Positions 12,044-24,845 of a stretch of 64,000 nt of DNA are shown here, piece by piece. Each line of letters opens with the position of its first letter. The stretch's first letter is position 1. This DNA comes from Nymphaea colorata. Taxonomy: Eukaryota; Streptophyta; Magnoliopsida; Nymphaeales; Nymphaeaceae. The stretch covers positions 14,585,289 to 14,649,288 of the forward strand of contig NC_045146.1 of the NCBI RefSeq assembly GCF_008831285.2, written 5' to 3'. A program made the translations under genes and the position numbers. The notes under the pieces were generated by a model. The model did not search any database, was not told the DNA's origin, and saw only the letters and a list, made by a program, of their open reading frames with translations.

Positions 12044-13115
12044 CTCACTGCACCCAAGTTTTGTGGGATGTGCGGCATCGACACTCACATCCGCACCAAC
12101 ACCCCCCACCCATGTGACATAGCATACACAATAAGCAAAATGTTTCAGGAAAAATAAAAACCATGGAGGCAAAATTTTATCTTGGCTATTTTACCAGTAT
12201 TATGTGCACTCTACTTGTTTTGGAAAGAGAAATAGCCACATGCTCAATAAACTTCATAATGTAATTGAAGAACTACTGAAAGCATTATCGTGGTATCTTC
12301 AGGAACTTCATAAATTAACTCTGGAGAAGCATCTCACTATCAATCTTGCCGCTATAAGTAAAGCACGTAAGGTACTTGCAGAATTTTCTGCTGATAAAAA
12401 CAACAAATGGTAGGGGATCAAGATGGCTAGGCATTGCCATGCTAAAACAACTGTGCCTTTTTCAATATTCTACAACTACGTCGATCATATTATGCCAACA
12501 GGTGTTAGTTTTCAAAAATCCACATTTATGTTCAAGTTAGGAAAATGAAGGATCATGCCAATGTTGCTTTACCCATGCTATTTCCTCTGGCTTATATGTT
12601 GATCTCCATTTAAGTGTTTCATCCAACATCTTTTTTGCCTTGTCAACATTCCAGTTCCGTGCTTCCAAGTATCTCCGCAAGGTTGAGTCGTTGCAAAACT
12701 GAAGACTTCGGCCAGATAAAGGCCCCAGTAAGGCTCTCAGCTCATTAACCTGCAGATCAGATAAAAACTATGTAGTAAGTATAAAGTTTGGATCCAATGT
12801 AGCTTCAACTATTATATCTAGACCAAGAAGCAAATACAAAGTACCACCTGTCAAAGGCATCTATGAAGAAAACCTGTCCTTGTAAGAAGAAGAAAATCTT
12901 GCAAAGGAATTCAAAATAAAGTATCCTAAAATATCTTAAACCAATACATAGAAACATGTAACAAAATAATAAATGTTCAACCCATCAAAAAGTGTATCGA
13001 GTGCTTAAGGGAAAATACTGTTCACTTTCCATTGAATAATTCCAGTTACCTTCTCTTGCTGTGGTGCAGAAACATGGCCTTGATGTCCATGATCACCAGA
13101 GTTTCTGCGAAACAT
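9297..13115 (-). CDS. Sec14-like CRAL-TRIO phosphatidylinositol-transfer family protein
   Basis: Five coding exons in transcript order: 13115-13050, 12749-12573, 10557-10459, 10384-10139 and 9596-9297, every junction GT..AG and in frame, 295 aa. The start MFRRNSGDHGHQGH follows a TTGTGCAG acceptor, so the 5' UTR is spliced. Residues about 23-81 are the CRAL-TRIO N-terminal helices (TLRRYLEARNWNVDKAKKM); about 90-250 form the lipid-binding fold, with LIDYTGWS, ILQNHYPERLAVAFLYNPP and KVKFVYPKKDG. It belongs to the small single-domain plant Sec14 group resembling Arabidopsis At1g75170 and Dictyostelium random slug protein 5. No GOLD or nodulin domain is present. By family it should bind or exchange phosphoinositides and phosphatidylcholine at membranes; the ligand cannot be read from sequence. 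Introns are 300, 2,015, 74 and 542 nt; the 542-nt one holds a tandem duplication and the 2-kb one a long TA repeat. Confidence 0.93.
9821..10086. repeat. Near-identical 133-bp tandem duplication in Sec14 intron 4
   Basis: Copy 1 is 9821-9953 and copy 2 is 9954-10086. By eye they differ at a single base (attcgcc versus atttgcc near the right end). The second copy ends 52 nt before exon 4 on the plus-strand map, so the duplication lies wholly inside the intron and leaves the splice sites intact. The near identity shows it is recent. Confidence 0.95.
10806..10980. repeat. Diverged short direct repeat in Sec14 intron 2
   Basis: About 10806-10874 and 10912-10980 share attctattaagccgtttaga / ttcttaggccatttagac, agaatgctacaatctatta / agaaggctataatatatta, and cacttYagaaaa followed by acgcaccc or a variant. 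The two copies are about 105 bp apart and clearly diverged. No coding potential. Confidence 0.6.
11969..12041. repeat. TA dinucleotide microsatellite
   Basis: About 36 uninterrupted TA units in the 2-kb intron of the Sec14 gene. The alternating Tyr-Ile reading frames across it are artefacts. Confidence 0.98.
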
Positions 13116-14021
13116 TTCAATAGTTTAACCTGCACAATGATACAACTGGTTATAGGGCCTTTTGTTATCAATGTTGATAAGATTGACCAACATATAACAT
13201 TCAATACTACTGTTAGTAGGATTGCTTGCCCTTCAAAATGCAGAGTGGGAGAATAACAATAGCTAAAAGCAGAAACCAAACTAAGAGATGAACCCAGTCA
13301 TGCATAGGCACTTTAGCTAAACTGATTGTAACATGCATAGTTGCATTGTCACACAGGTTTCAGTAATTACCTCTATGCAAAGCAATTACTATCCCCATGT
13401 AAACTTATCATATCCTTATATTACATCTGAAACTTGAAAACAACTCCAAAATGAAGACAAGCTGATCCACAAGAGACATAATTCATAAATTTCATAAGCC
13501 CGATTTTCCAAACAACGAAAATGCTCGGATCCTCAAAGTTGATTTTGGTTCTTAATCATTCTTTTCAACAACCACCTTTCAAACAGGAATTGTGACAACT
13601 TTGATGTTTTTACACTTCTGTCCTAATTCAGTTCGTTGCTCATCATATTAGTACACGGAGACCCAATTAACCAGCTGTATGTACCATCCTGTTCAATCTG
13701 TCATTCTTCAATTATATCACAAACGTAGGTCTCCCCGAGCAAACAGACCCTTAACAAACAAGGATTTTCTAGCTGGAAGAAAGAAATATAAAAAGGTCAC
13801 CAGCAAGGCATTGCTGTAATGAGTCAGTAACCTGGGTCCCATGACTCTTCAAGAACTGAAATGAGATGAAAGTTTCAAGACCTTGTTAAAATCCTCAGAA
13901 ATGGAGCTATTCCAGTATATTAGAGAGAAGAGGTACTGGTGCTGGGAGAAAAAAAACTAAGCAAGTAGACAAAGGAAAACTGAAAATGTTATCAACCACC
14001 AAAGTCTGCGGTAGTAAATGC

Positions 14022-14054
<33 letters not shown>

Positions 14055-15750
14055 TGCACATCCATGCTAAGAGACTTTATACTGCTTCCTTAAACCATCC
14101 ATTTTGCTGTCCAATTTCAGAACACAAGGAAAAAGGTTTTCAGGCACTAGTTGAATAAATAAATATGTGAACATCTCTTTATTTCGACTTATTAATGAAA
14201 ACGGAAACACAATTAGGACTCATTTCATTCCAGTTTTTGTAGCAGCTATAAACACTACAAAGCCATCCAATGCCTGATTCGTTGGAATCAGGAAGGTGGC
14301 ACCGTATTCTTCAATGGTGTCATACAAGCTCTCTGCCGCTAATCTGGTGTTGAAAACCTTTGTGCAACAAACTGGATCTGCCTGTAAACAGGCCCAATAA
14401 TGGACCAAGTGTCTATCAAAAGACGTTCAGCTACAAATTCTATCCACAGTGACTTGCATAGGTCATAAAGAGAGACTAGAAGAATGTACTAGCGCCAAAA
14501 AAGAACAGATTATACGAAATGTGCATATGTGGTGTACTAACGAAAACAGATTCTAGGTTCTGGGAGGGAATGTTAGTCCCTGATGTTAGCAACTAGAAAA
14601 GCCAGCACACAGGACGTCCATACTTGACCTCGTCATTGGTCAGAGTAGCCACGGAAAAACCTGCGCAAACACATTGAAGGACATACTTTGAAATAGTATT
14701 GAGTTGTTCTATCCTGACAGTTTTAAGATCAAAAAACTGTTTTGATATGTTAAAGAGAGGAAAATTGAAGGACATAGCAATCAGTTCTTTATTTTTAAGG
14801 AGTTTGGCTTGGTGGAGACATGGCAGAGGGTTTATACACAAACAAAAACCTTAGTGAGAGAGAACTAGTCTAACCCTACGCTCCTATAGGCCACTGGTAT
14901 TAGATAACATTATGTAACTAATCTGCTGTTTTGAAGTCCTTTTCTTTTGGACCTCACAGAACAGGAAAATCCATCTTTCTTTTTACTCGACATTAGCTAA
15001 GTTGAGGGAGATTATCTGAAAGCCCAGTCACATACCTACGCCTTCATGGGGACTTTCTTGGTTCACAAGCATTCTACAAAAGGACTCTGAGGCTCGAACT
15101 GTTAAAGGAAGGCGCAATTAGTACAAACTATGTCCCAAAAGGAGTGTAAAACCAGAGAGGGGCTCCGCAAAAAGGCTCGAGATACGAAGGGAGGTAGGTG
15201 CAAAAATCCTAACTATTCGGGAAAGCTTGCTTACAGCCTGAATGAAGGCCAGCTCCTCGGATGGTTCAATTTCAGAACCAAGGAGATGCGGCGCCATCTT
15301 GAATCGCTACAAAAATTCGGTCCATGAGAACAGCTCCATCGAGAATTTCTTTAAAGCACCATCAGAACATACTACATAGAGAAATCGCAACTCACCCAGA
15401 AGTACAGTCGAGCATGAAGAAGCGTTTCTAAGATAAGCATGAACGTACAGAAAACGAACGCACAGTTAGATTGCTAAAGGAGAGAGGAAACAAAATTCAA
15501 TCAGATAGTTCAGTTTAAGAAGCATCCTAACGTAGCGAACTTCAAAATCCAAACATGCGAGAGATATAGAGAGAGAGACACTCTTAAGCCTTAAACATAA
15601 TAACAGATGCCTAAAAGGAAAAGGAGCAAACCACAGCAACAAAAGTGAGAAGTCAGTCAAGAACAATGGTGTTCTCGACTTTCAGATCGTCTTCTTCTCC
15701 TTTGCTTGTTCGCCTCTCCCTCCCTCTCACCACCGAAGACGGAGAGACGG
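13116..15750 (-). promoter_or_regulatory. Probable 5' UTR exon(s) and leader intron of the Sec14 gene
   Basis: The first coding exon follows a good acceptor, so transcription must begin further upstream. On the minus strand a strong donor (TCTGG then gtgagt) ends a possible leader exon at 15396; above it the minus strand is GA-rich like a plant 5' UTR up to about 15,730. A TTATAAG sequence near 15,850 could be the TATA box. The 13,116-15,395 stretch would be intron; it holds a GA microsatellite at 14024-14052. This is inference from splice-site quality and composition. Confidence 0.35.
14024..14052. repeat. GA microsatellite
   Basis: About 14 uninterrupted AG units. Confidence 0.95.
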
Positions 15751-16298
15751 GAGACCCAGAGAGCCGGCGCGAGAAAAAGAATGATGGTACCAACAAGTGG
15801 GATCAAATGTATCACCCACATGCACAGGTCGACGGGTGGACCAGGGATCTTATAAAAACAAATGGAACGCTCCCCACAGAAAGCAAACCAGAAAGAAAAA
15901 AAAAAAAGTTAAAAAAGATTTTGGAGGAAAGTCCTCTTCACCCACCAATCAATGAAAAGAAAAGCAAATGGTAAAAGGAAAAGCAAAGCAAATGGTAGCG
16001 GTAGATATTCGCATGCGACCAGTCAGATTTGTCGGCAATTTTCGATCGCCGTGCAGCAGACGGAGCGTGTGGCCACGGTCCAAGGCCCTTCTATCTATTT
16101 CTTTGTTCTTACCTATCAGAATTCCGATGGTTTTTTTTCTGTGATTCTAAAGAAGAGCACACTTCACCATCTCGGCTTATCGGCAAAGGCAGCTAAGATG
16201 GTTGCTTTTATCGGCGTTTTCACAAAACTAAGGGGCCGGAAACGGTCTCGTTTAAATATTGTTCGTCCATATTGGGCGTGCCCCGGCCGATAAGGCCT

Positions 16299-16301
<3 letters not shown>

Positions 16302-16346
<45 letters not shown>
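16302..16346. repeat. TA microsatellite
   Basis: About 22 TA units following the GC-richer stretch upstream of the Sec14 leader. Confidence 0.97.
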
Positions 16347-16350
<4 letters not shown>

Positions 16351-16784
16351 GTCTTTCATCACACCGTACCTTACCGAACAATTCCACCGTGCGCCACATT
16401 GGTGCATGAATTTTCATGCACAATATAATTAATAAGTAAAATACTTTTAGTTTATATTAAAAAAATTAAAGAAAAAGCAAAATGGTAACTTACATCTTTG
16501 TTATCTTACGTCTTTTTTTTATTTTAAAAAAATGTGCATAATGGTAACTTTTTGGAGATGCATAACTGAGTCAGGCTATTCCCTCAATTGGCAGATTAGC
16601 CGATTCATTTTAACTTTCTGATCAACATAACCTAAACATTTGAAAAATGATATTGCAACGAAAAAAATGCGGCATTGACTTATAATGGCAAGACCTCCTT
16701 TTTCTATGAATGTGACTGAACAAAATGGAAAAATATGAGAGATGGTGATACGAGTACGGAGGAAAGCTGAAGTTGAAATTTAGC

Positions 16785-17835
16785 CGCGTTTGAATGACAT
16801 CCTAAAGAACATGGGTTTACAAAAATCAGGTTTTAACAATTTTTTTTTTGTTTTTTAATCAGTTTTTAAAAATTTAATAGGTAAAATGTGGGTGGCACTC
16901 TCCAAATCTTGTTTGTGAAAAAAAAAACTTAGATTATCTGGCTATTTATTTTCTTTTATAAAACTGTTTTGCATTAATTTAGATGAGTAGTTTGACAATA
17001 GAAACCGTTGGGTGCAGTATGTTACAATCTTCTATGAATCTATTTTAATAATGAGGTGAAACAGTATTTTATCGTCTCAATTATTAAACAACCCTATGAA
17101 TAGGGAGCATAACGAGTTGAACTAGCTGGGACTGGACTCTAACTTACTCATGTAAGTTTCAATTGATCTCGACTTGTTTAAACTCAACTTGGCTCGTTAT
17201 CTTTATAAATTTTAACATGTTTTTCGTGGTTTTTATTTTGTATTTAAATAAAAAAGATATAGGTGACATAAACTTAAACGAGTCGAGCTCAAGCTAACCT
17301 GGTAAAACTCGAATCAAGCTCATAAAACTCGAATCAAGCTGGAGCTGAATAATATGTGACTCGAGCTGAGCTAGAGCTTGGCTTGCTTGTTGCACACTCC
17401 TATCCATTAGGTCGTGGTTTGAGAATGGAAAAGCTAACAACTTTAAAGGTGGTTAAGATGATAATTCGGTTTTTTGAAAGCTTGGTTTTATGAAAACAAG
17501 TTTTTTAACGAGTTTTAGAATTAATGAGTTTTAAAAACCTTGTTTTTTGTTGGATGATACATTCAAAACTTTGTTTTTGAATAACTTAAGAGAGGTCAGG
17601 CTTTTTTGCTTCTTTACAAAACCAGGTATTCTCAAAACTGGGTTTTCCTCGAACTCAATTTTGATGACACCCAAATACTAAAAAAACCTGGTTTTGCCTT
17701 CAAAACATGATTTTGAGGTATCATCCAAACACCCTCTTAATTGTTTACAAACCCCGTTTTAACTGTCATTTATACAAGTTTCAAACATTCCTTTTGAAAT
17801 ACTCGCCATAAGTTGTCATCCAAACACACCTTAAT
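16785..17835. mobile_element. Possible nested MITE-like elements with GTTTGGATGACA ends
   Basis: The left end reads GCCGCGTTTGAATGACATCC; the right end, on the other strand, reads AAGGTGTGTTTGGATGACAA. Inside, 17,440-17,745 also ends in a sequence whose complement is AAGAGGGTGTTTGGATGATA. The interior repeats aaaacctggtttt-like words and has no ORF of note. This fits one or two non-autonomous DNA elements, perhaps one inserted into another, but boundaries and target-site duplications are not clear. Confidence 0.35.
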
Positions 17836-18480
17836 ATAAAAAAGAGTTTCATAATAACCAGGTGAGATTTTGTCAAAACAAATTTTCTTTTTGTTTTTTT
17901 TTTTTCTTTAAAAAAACTGCGGCATTGGGAATTGAGATTAGGTGACTCTTTAGACAAGATCAAGTCGCTTGTTGATATGAACAACATACTTAGTTTTGAT
18001 AAGGAACCAGTTGGTATGAGTCTTGGTCTTCGTATATATTCGTATATATCAAAAACAGGACCTGACCGGACCTGGGCCTTCTGACTGGGACCTGACCGGA
18101 CGTTCTGTGCATCAGAGGCATTGAATTTTATCTCTATCCCTCCCCTTGTTTTGCCTGTAAGCGTCAAATCTTGCCTTTTGACCTGCAATGGTGAGCACTT
18201 ATCCCGAGTCACCTGATTTTTTTTAACAGACAAGTTTTATCTTTTAGAAAGCACGCAGATGCCACTCTTTTTTGCGTAATTTATTTGGTCAACTCTGTAT
18301 TCTATTATTCGAGCGCGGATCCCTAGCGGAAAGTTAATTTAAATATACATTAGAGTTCTACTGAAGGTGATTTTTATATACAAATCCATTGAACTAAAAA
18401 CTTGCTTTGAAAATCGAATCGGTGAAGCTGTTCGATCTACTTTGAATCAGTAACGACACCTATAATTTATTTAGATCGAG

Positions 18481-18731
18481 GAGAGATTCTCTGAGATTGA
18501 TATGAATTTAATCTCAGATGAGTCGAGAAAAAGTTCGATCTTAAATTCATGGATTAATTCAAAGTATCTCAAATCTGGAGCAAAACAAACACAATCTTAA
18601 AAGTGTGTTTTGAGAGATTCTCGAAGATTGATATGAATTTAAGGTCAGATGGAGAGAGAAAAAGTTCGATCTTCAATTCATGGATTAATTTGAAGTATCT
18701 CAAATATGTAGTAAAACAAACACAATCTTAA
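18481..18731. repeat. 131-bp tandem duplication, about 90% identical
   Basis: Copy 1 is 18481-18611, copy 2 is 18612 to about 18731. Shared words in order: gagagattct, gattgatatgaattta, aaaaagttcgatctt, aattcatggattaatt, gtatctcaaat, aaaacaaacacaatctta. No coding capacity. Confidence 0.9.
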
Positions 18732-20829
18732 GAAGATCAGTAAACAAACTCTTAAAAATAAATTCTGAAAATCGGTTGGAAAAAGAAAAATTAGTTAAAT
18801 TTATTAGACACTCCAATTTTTAGGACAAATATATGAAACAATGATACAATGATATGGTTTTCACACAGCTTCTAAAAGTATCTCATATGATAAATAATTT
18901 GATGAGAATACATCATTTTTTACACTTAACAAAAAACCGTTTTGGAAAGATAAAAAAAAAAGGTTCTTTAATCACTTTTTAAAAATTAGCTTGCGTGCTT
19001 TGATGACATACCCAAAATACACTTTTTTTTTATGAATAATGTAGAGAGACAAGGTTATTAAATCACTTTTAGAAAATCGTTTATGAGAAAATTTGGTTTT
19101 GATGTGACATAAACATTTGAAAAACTCGTTTTGGAGTCAACCTAGAAACCACAGTAACGGTGTCAAGCTTTCTATGGGGCCAGTTGCTTTTTTTTTTTTG
19201 GTTACATTAAAATATATCTTTCATTGTCACAAAGATTGCAATATATATAATTTTTAGTTGATTCTTCAAGGTTGAGTAGGTCACGTTTTCTCTCTCTTTT
19301 GTCTCCACATTTGGTTTTTTCTTTAATTATTTAAACCATAAATAAAACATTAACAGCAGTTCTGGTAGAAGTGGGTTTGATAGTGATTGCACAACAGAAG
19401 CATTAATTTGCAAAGCTGCGCAAGGCACAGGCATCATTTTGCAATATGGCTGACAATGAGGGGGCCAATTTGAAAAGACTGTCGTAGTTGGGTTGATTAG
19501 CCTTGGTTCGTCTAAGGAGGCTGTGTTTCTTCGTCCTTCGAGTCGTGATATTCTTCGTTCTCATGCAATAAGTATTTAAAAATTTAACAAAGAAATTTAG
19601 TTTCCAACTCTGAAAAACGCGATTCAAGATCAGTCCGTTTGGTTCTTTGATTATTTAATCAAATTCATCTAGCTACCATTTTTTTTTTGTATAAAGAAAG
19701 AGAAGTCTAGTAAACAAGTTTCTCATTTATGAGAGCAAGGGTGGAGCTAGGCGTTTTCTTCACTAAAAAGGACGAACTATAATTTCAAAATTTGAATAGA
19801 GTCGAAATATAGCTTTTCAAAATTTATAGATACACAATGAACTTCTTTTAAAATTACACTTAATAAAAACTTTGCTGTCCTTGAAAGGGCATTTGATGAG
19901 AATAACATTGTCTTTCTCCAGTACATATTCCACATATTTAAGGGAAAACCATATGAAAACGCGGTCTTGATGTAGGGTTTTGTTATGTGCATTTTGGTGA
20001 AAAATGAGTATCGTGAATCTTCCAAGCAAGAAAAAATCATGTTAATGCACCGATTGCGCGAAACGTCACATTCATATAAATGTGATGCGTGCAATCAAAC
20101 ATCTCTCTCTCTTTTTTCTTTTTGTTTGGCTATTCGATTCTATAGTTCTCTCCCTTTTTACATCAAACTAATTAAATGTGATAATGACAAGTAGTCCCTC
20201 CCCCTTAAATACACTCGCACCTAAATAGGCTTTTGGAAGGAATAGTCACCATCCAAAATTCATGAAAGGGAATTGTGTTTTTGTCGGTGCATATCGGCTT
20301 TCTAAATCGCGCGACTTGGAGTTAGTTTCAAACTTTTTGAGATTGTACTGTTATCTACCCCTCAATATGTAGGGCATATATATCAAACATTACCAGTAAT
20401 TCAACCTGATTCGAGCTTATTTTTTAATACATAACAAGGAATCTTTTTATTTTATATCATAAAGATAGGCAATACATGTCAATACCCAAACCTAGTTATA
20501 TGCATTATATTGGTGCACTAGTATGGTTAATAATTAAAACAACTTTAATTCGTATTAAAAAAACTTTTTTTAAAGATAAAAATAAGAAAAAGTAAAAGTA
20601 GTATAAAAGATAAATTTTTTTTAAAAAATTCACCAAAACTACTTTAATGCCGGTCTTATTGCAGAAGCTTCTTCAAACAAATCGGCTGACATGACATCCA
20701 TTTGATTTTCAACGCGATTTGGAAGACAATATCTTAACTACGGCTACCGACTTCCTCTGATAACCTACCGGCTGATATCACCTTTCTAGTTTTTTCTCTT
20801 TCTCCCTCACCTTCATCTCACTGCTGCTG

Positions 20830-20857
20830 CTCTCTCTCTCTCTCTCTCTCTCTCTCG
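20830..20857. repeat. CT microsatellite
   Basis: About 14 CT units; nothing downstream on this strand is a recognisable gene. Confidence 0.95.
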
Positions 20858-21936
20858 TTGGCTCAATGGCTTCTCTTCTTTTTGCTTATTTTTTTGTCAA
20901 ATCACTTGCCGTCAAATTTCTTTTGGTTAATCACTCGAAAAATATGATGGAATATAGACATTTGCAAAATAATGATCCAAACACCCAAAGAATAAATTAC
21001 AACATACAAACGGATATAAGATGAACTGCACTGAACTAATCTCAAGAACCCATCCACGACGAGCTACATGCATGCATCTATTGACAACATATGCATCCGA
21101 GCATAAGCCTCGCCGGGATTAAGATCTGCAACTAAGATTCTGCCTGAGCCTCATCACCTGCAGTTAGATTTTGACATGAGATATGAGCCGCTGGGCATGA
21201 ACTGCGTGTGTGACTGGTTTGAGTGTGCATGTGCCCACCGCAAATGATGGGTAGTGCAACCGGTCGAGTTAAGTAGTATGTAGTAACCACGTCCTTAGTT
21301 TGAGTTTTGGAGGGTGTTATCTTGATATTGAAAAGTGTTGATCTTGAAATGAAATTAAGAGCAGTGTACCAAGTGAAAGGATTGTTGTCCTTCTGTTTCT
21401 CTCTCTCTCTCTCTTTATCACTGTGACTCACATACTCACACATGGATGGCCTTAATTAGAGACCCACGAGGATTCATTGCCACAAATAACGCGCCCACAT
21501 GGGGGACCTTTGATGTGTATCTATCCTATTCTTGAGCCTTTCATTTCACAATCTACCACACTTTCATGCCTTCAATTGCAAGTGAATTCGATGTTGTCGT
21601 TTTGTTTTTTAGCATTAAAGAGAGGGCCAGCTCTAGAATGGAGGAGAAGGCGTTCCTTTACTGACCAGATCAATGCTCACCAGCAGCGGCAGCATAGGTG
21701 GCTGTACTCGCTCATCTCTCTTAACTTTGTCCTCCTGGCTTGGTGGCCTGAAAGCCACCCTTCGCTGTGGTTATTAAATACAAGAGCAAGGCTGTAAATG
21801 TAGGTGCCTTGTCTCTTATGGTTTTGCTTCAATGTGAATTACAAATGGTAGGTATAATCTTAACATTATAAGTAAATCACCGGTTTGGGTGTAACCACAT
21901 GGGGGTGAATTGATGCATTGAGCCTATATAAAACCA

Positions 21937-22668
21937 CAACCACTTACAATTACCCGAGTCATGCTCATGAATTTATGTTGCCATTTAAGAGTCGTTTAAC
22001 AGTCTACAGATCTTCAAAGATCGAGGCACATTTATAAGTCACTAAAACTATTATTTCATGAACAATGCTCAAAGAGTGTGTCTACCGCCAAATGGTCCCA
22101 TAATGTCTCCCAACATTCTATGCATGTCGTTTTTTTTTTTTTATAAATTTAACAATATAGATAAATGCAAAATACTAAAGTTTATAGAGCTACAAAATAT
22201 TTGTTCAGATCAAATGTATAAATTAATTAGATTTTATAAGGTTTCAAAGTTAATGGTCTTACTTATTCATGAGCTCATATATATCACAAGCACCTATAGT
22301 TACCCAGAGAGCTAGTCATGCTTATGAATTTATCTTGCCACCTAGGGAACCGTACACTTTGAAGGTGTCCCATGAATTCACCCCTAACAAATGAATGCAA
22401 ATTCATAGGACACTACTACGAACTTGCCCTAACTTTTGTGAAAGATTCATGGAACACTTATAAAGTGTCTTTGCTGCCAAACTACCTCTTAATGCCTCTC
22501 AGCAGTTGGACATTATAAATGCAGTTTTTTTTTTATGTATTTAATAGTGTAGATAAATGCAAAATACTAAAAGTTATTGAACAAAAAAATATTTTTTCAG
22601 ATCAGATGTATAGATTATATTTTTTTAGTTTCGAAAGTTAACGGTCTTAGCTTTTCATGAGCTCATAA
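21937..22668. repeat. Diverged direct duplication, two units of about 350-380 bp
   Basis: The first unit (about 21,937-22,278) and second unit (about 22,290-22,668) share, in order, ttacccRRag, catgctYatgaatttat, a TTGCCA word, agtgtctttgctgccaaa or a variant, a poly-T run, gataaatgcaaaatactaaa, and catgagctcat. The second unit has an extra piece in the middle (attcataggacact and neighbours) that resembles the MITE family described at 32,222. Confidence 0.6.
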
Positions 22669-23588
22669 AATCTAATTTAGACATCACACTTTCAAGTTTG
22701 TTTTTTCTTTTCTATGTTTTCACGCATGTTACATTTGTTTATATAGTTAAATTCATGAGAATTTAAACTTCCTAAAACCCAAAGTGGATCATGTTACATG
22801 TCTTATTAATGATCATTTGTTTCTCCATTTACATGGCATATAAATGAATGATGACCCACCATTAGATCGAGCGGTAGTCCTGTCAACTCAATAGTTGCAT
22901 GAACCACATGTGAGGTCATTAAATAATGTCAGGCGGCTTATTTGAGTTTGGGGAAGAGAGCGGGTCTGTATGTGTTTATATAGAAGGTGGATCGCCTACG
23001 TACACCTTTGAATCCAAATAGTGCCAATTGAATTCAAATCTAAAAAATACATGGCACAATTAAAAAAATTTATTTTTTTCAATGTAATTTTTTTTTTCCA
23101 TTGGATGGAGTGGGGCCATGGCCTAGGCACCCCCCTCCCTATGCTCCAGGATTTATTGACCAATGCATATTTAGAACTAGACCTCCTAAATTTTTGTCAA
23201 AACTTACATTTTAGTCAAAATATGAAAATCATAATATGTTTAAGAACACTAATTTAACATAAAATATTGATTTTTGTGCTGTTATTTTTTTTTTATGTTG
23301 CGAGAGTCATTCATTTTTTTATTACTATGAAAGCATTATTAAACATAAAAATAAATTAACTTAGTATATGTTTTTCATCAAATCATTCTTAAGATCATGT
23401 ATTTACGGTTAGTTTGTACTCAAAAAGTATTTTAATAATTACTATGTGAGAGATCTGGTTTATGTAACTGGCATAGTCTGGGATCTACCAGGGGCGTAGA
23501 TAGGTGGGGACAGAGACCATTTTATAAAAGCTTAAATTAGTGCTTGATTTTGGGTAGATCTGGGTTCAATTACATAAGAGTGTTCGAT

Positions 23589-23829
23589 GAGATCTGAGCC
23601 ACTGCCTCATAGCCAATTGAAAATTTGTTAACTGTATGGTTAGTGCCTCATAGAAAAAAAATTTCTGACTTGGAGACCTGGGTCACTGCCCCATGACCAA
23701 TTGAAAATTTGTTAAATGTATGGTTAGTGCTCCATATTTTTTTTTTTTTTTAACTTTGAGACCTGGGTCACTGTTCTATGTTCTATACTGTTCTATGTTC
23801 TATGGTCAATTGAAAAATTGTTAACTGAT
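23589..23829. repeat. Three-copy tandem repeat, unit about 80-85 bp
   Basis: Copies start at about 23,589, 23,672 and 23,757. Each has gaKacctgRgYcactg, a ccaattgaaaatttgttaa core and, in the first two copies, tgtatggttagtg. Poly-A or poly-T tracts lie between units. The third copy also contains a doubled ctgttctatgttctat. Non-coding. Confidence 0.8.
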
Positions 23830-24465
23830 TTCTCCCATAGATCTACCAATTACTATATTTGGCCTTTAAATATATGCTTCTTGTGCATCTACGCGTAAAA
23901 CACAATGTTAACTTTGGGAGGGGCTTTTAAATATATGTATCTTGTAGATGTACAAATTAATATGCATATTTTAAAAGGCAAGGACACATTTGAGGTCTAA
24001 GACGTGCAGGACGAGACCAACTTGTCTTCCACCTGCCAGCAATCAAACGCATCAAAACCCAACAAGGCCTCACTACAAAAACAATATGCAAAATGTGCAT
24101 GTTGAAATCTAGATTGGTTTCCTTCATTTATGCAAGCTTCCAAATTAAAAATATTCGTTGAAGTCACATAATATGGTGTAAGCGTATTTCAGAAAATTTT
24201 GCATGAGAAGAATGTGTAAGTTAGCAATTCGCATGTACCACACTGTCGGCATTAAAATATTACATATGTGGATTCCTCCAATGTTCAAGTTATTTAGTTT
24301 AAAGCACTTGTACAAAGTCTTTTATATTATTTTAGAGAAGAACTAGGGATGTCAAAAATAGTGAATGCATGCAAAAAATCCCTGCATAAAGGAAAAAGTG
24401 TAGCATGGTCTGACAAATATTTTAGGTCAAATTTAAGTACAAGGTACGGCAAAATGCATATGTGA

Positions 24466-24468
<3 letters not shown>

Positions 24469-24531
<63 letters not shown>
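24469..24531. repeat. TA microsatellite
   Basis: About 30 uninterrupted TA units. Confidence 0.97.
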
Positions 24532-24534
<3 letters not shown>

Positions 24535-24730
24535 TTCAAAATTAAAAAAAGGGAAATACAAAATTTTAGTTTTAGGGAAATACAAAAGAGGAAAAAACAA
24601 AATTAAAGATTTTTTTTAAAATATAATTTTAAATGTTTTTAAATGCATGTGTACCCATACCCATTTACCGACATGGTACCTGGACAAATCTCACGTATGT
24701 GTGTGTCACAAAGGGTGTGACATTCCAAAC

Positions 24731-24845
24731 CTAAGCAAGCACAACCCCCCTGAATCTCAGCATCTTCTCCACAACCTTTTGTGAAATCGATTGCATGTGT
24801 TTGGAGATCAGTTTCGTAAATGGGTTAGTCATAATCTCATGGTTA
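24731..24845 (-). mobile_element. Possible relic of a Ty1/copia polyprotein C-terminus
   Basis: On the minus strand a short frame reads MTNPFTKLISKHMQS then ISQKVVEKMLRFRG and stops at 24731-24733. The NPFTK word followed by a basic helix and a terminal short Arg-Gly segment resembles the end of copia RNase H (usually ADPxTK ... MGLR). No reverse transcriptase, integrase or LTR was found around it. The match is short and could be chance. Confidence 0.25.

Noticed and set aside
11969-12172. Frames with long Tyr-Ile repeats (also near 24,500, 53,100, 57,950, 59,650 and 61,130)
   Set aside because: Alternating TA microsatellites read as Tyr-Ile codons; not genes.
14220-14408. Minus-strand 62-codon frame containing AESLYDTIEEYGATFLIPTN
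   Set aside because: It slightly resembles a fasciclin-domain segment, but is too short, lacks neighbouring domain blocks, and lies in the probable leader intron of the Sec14 gene.
23589-23829. Regular repeats considered as a CRISPR-like array
   Set aside because: Only three imperfect units with poly-A/T linkers in a plant nuclear sequence; an ordinary short tandem repeat.
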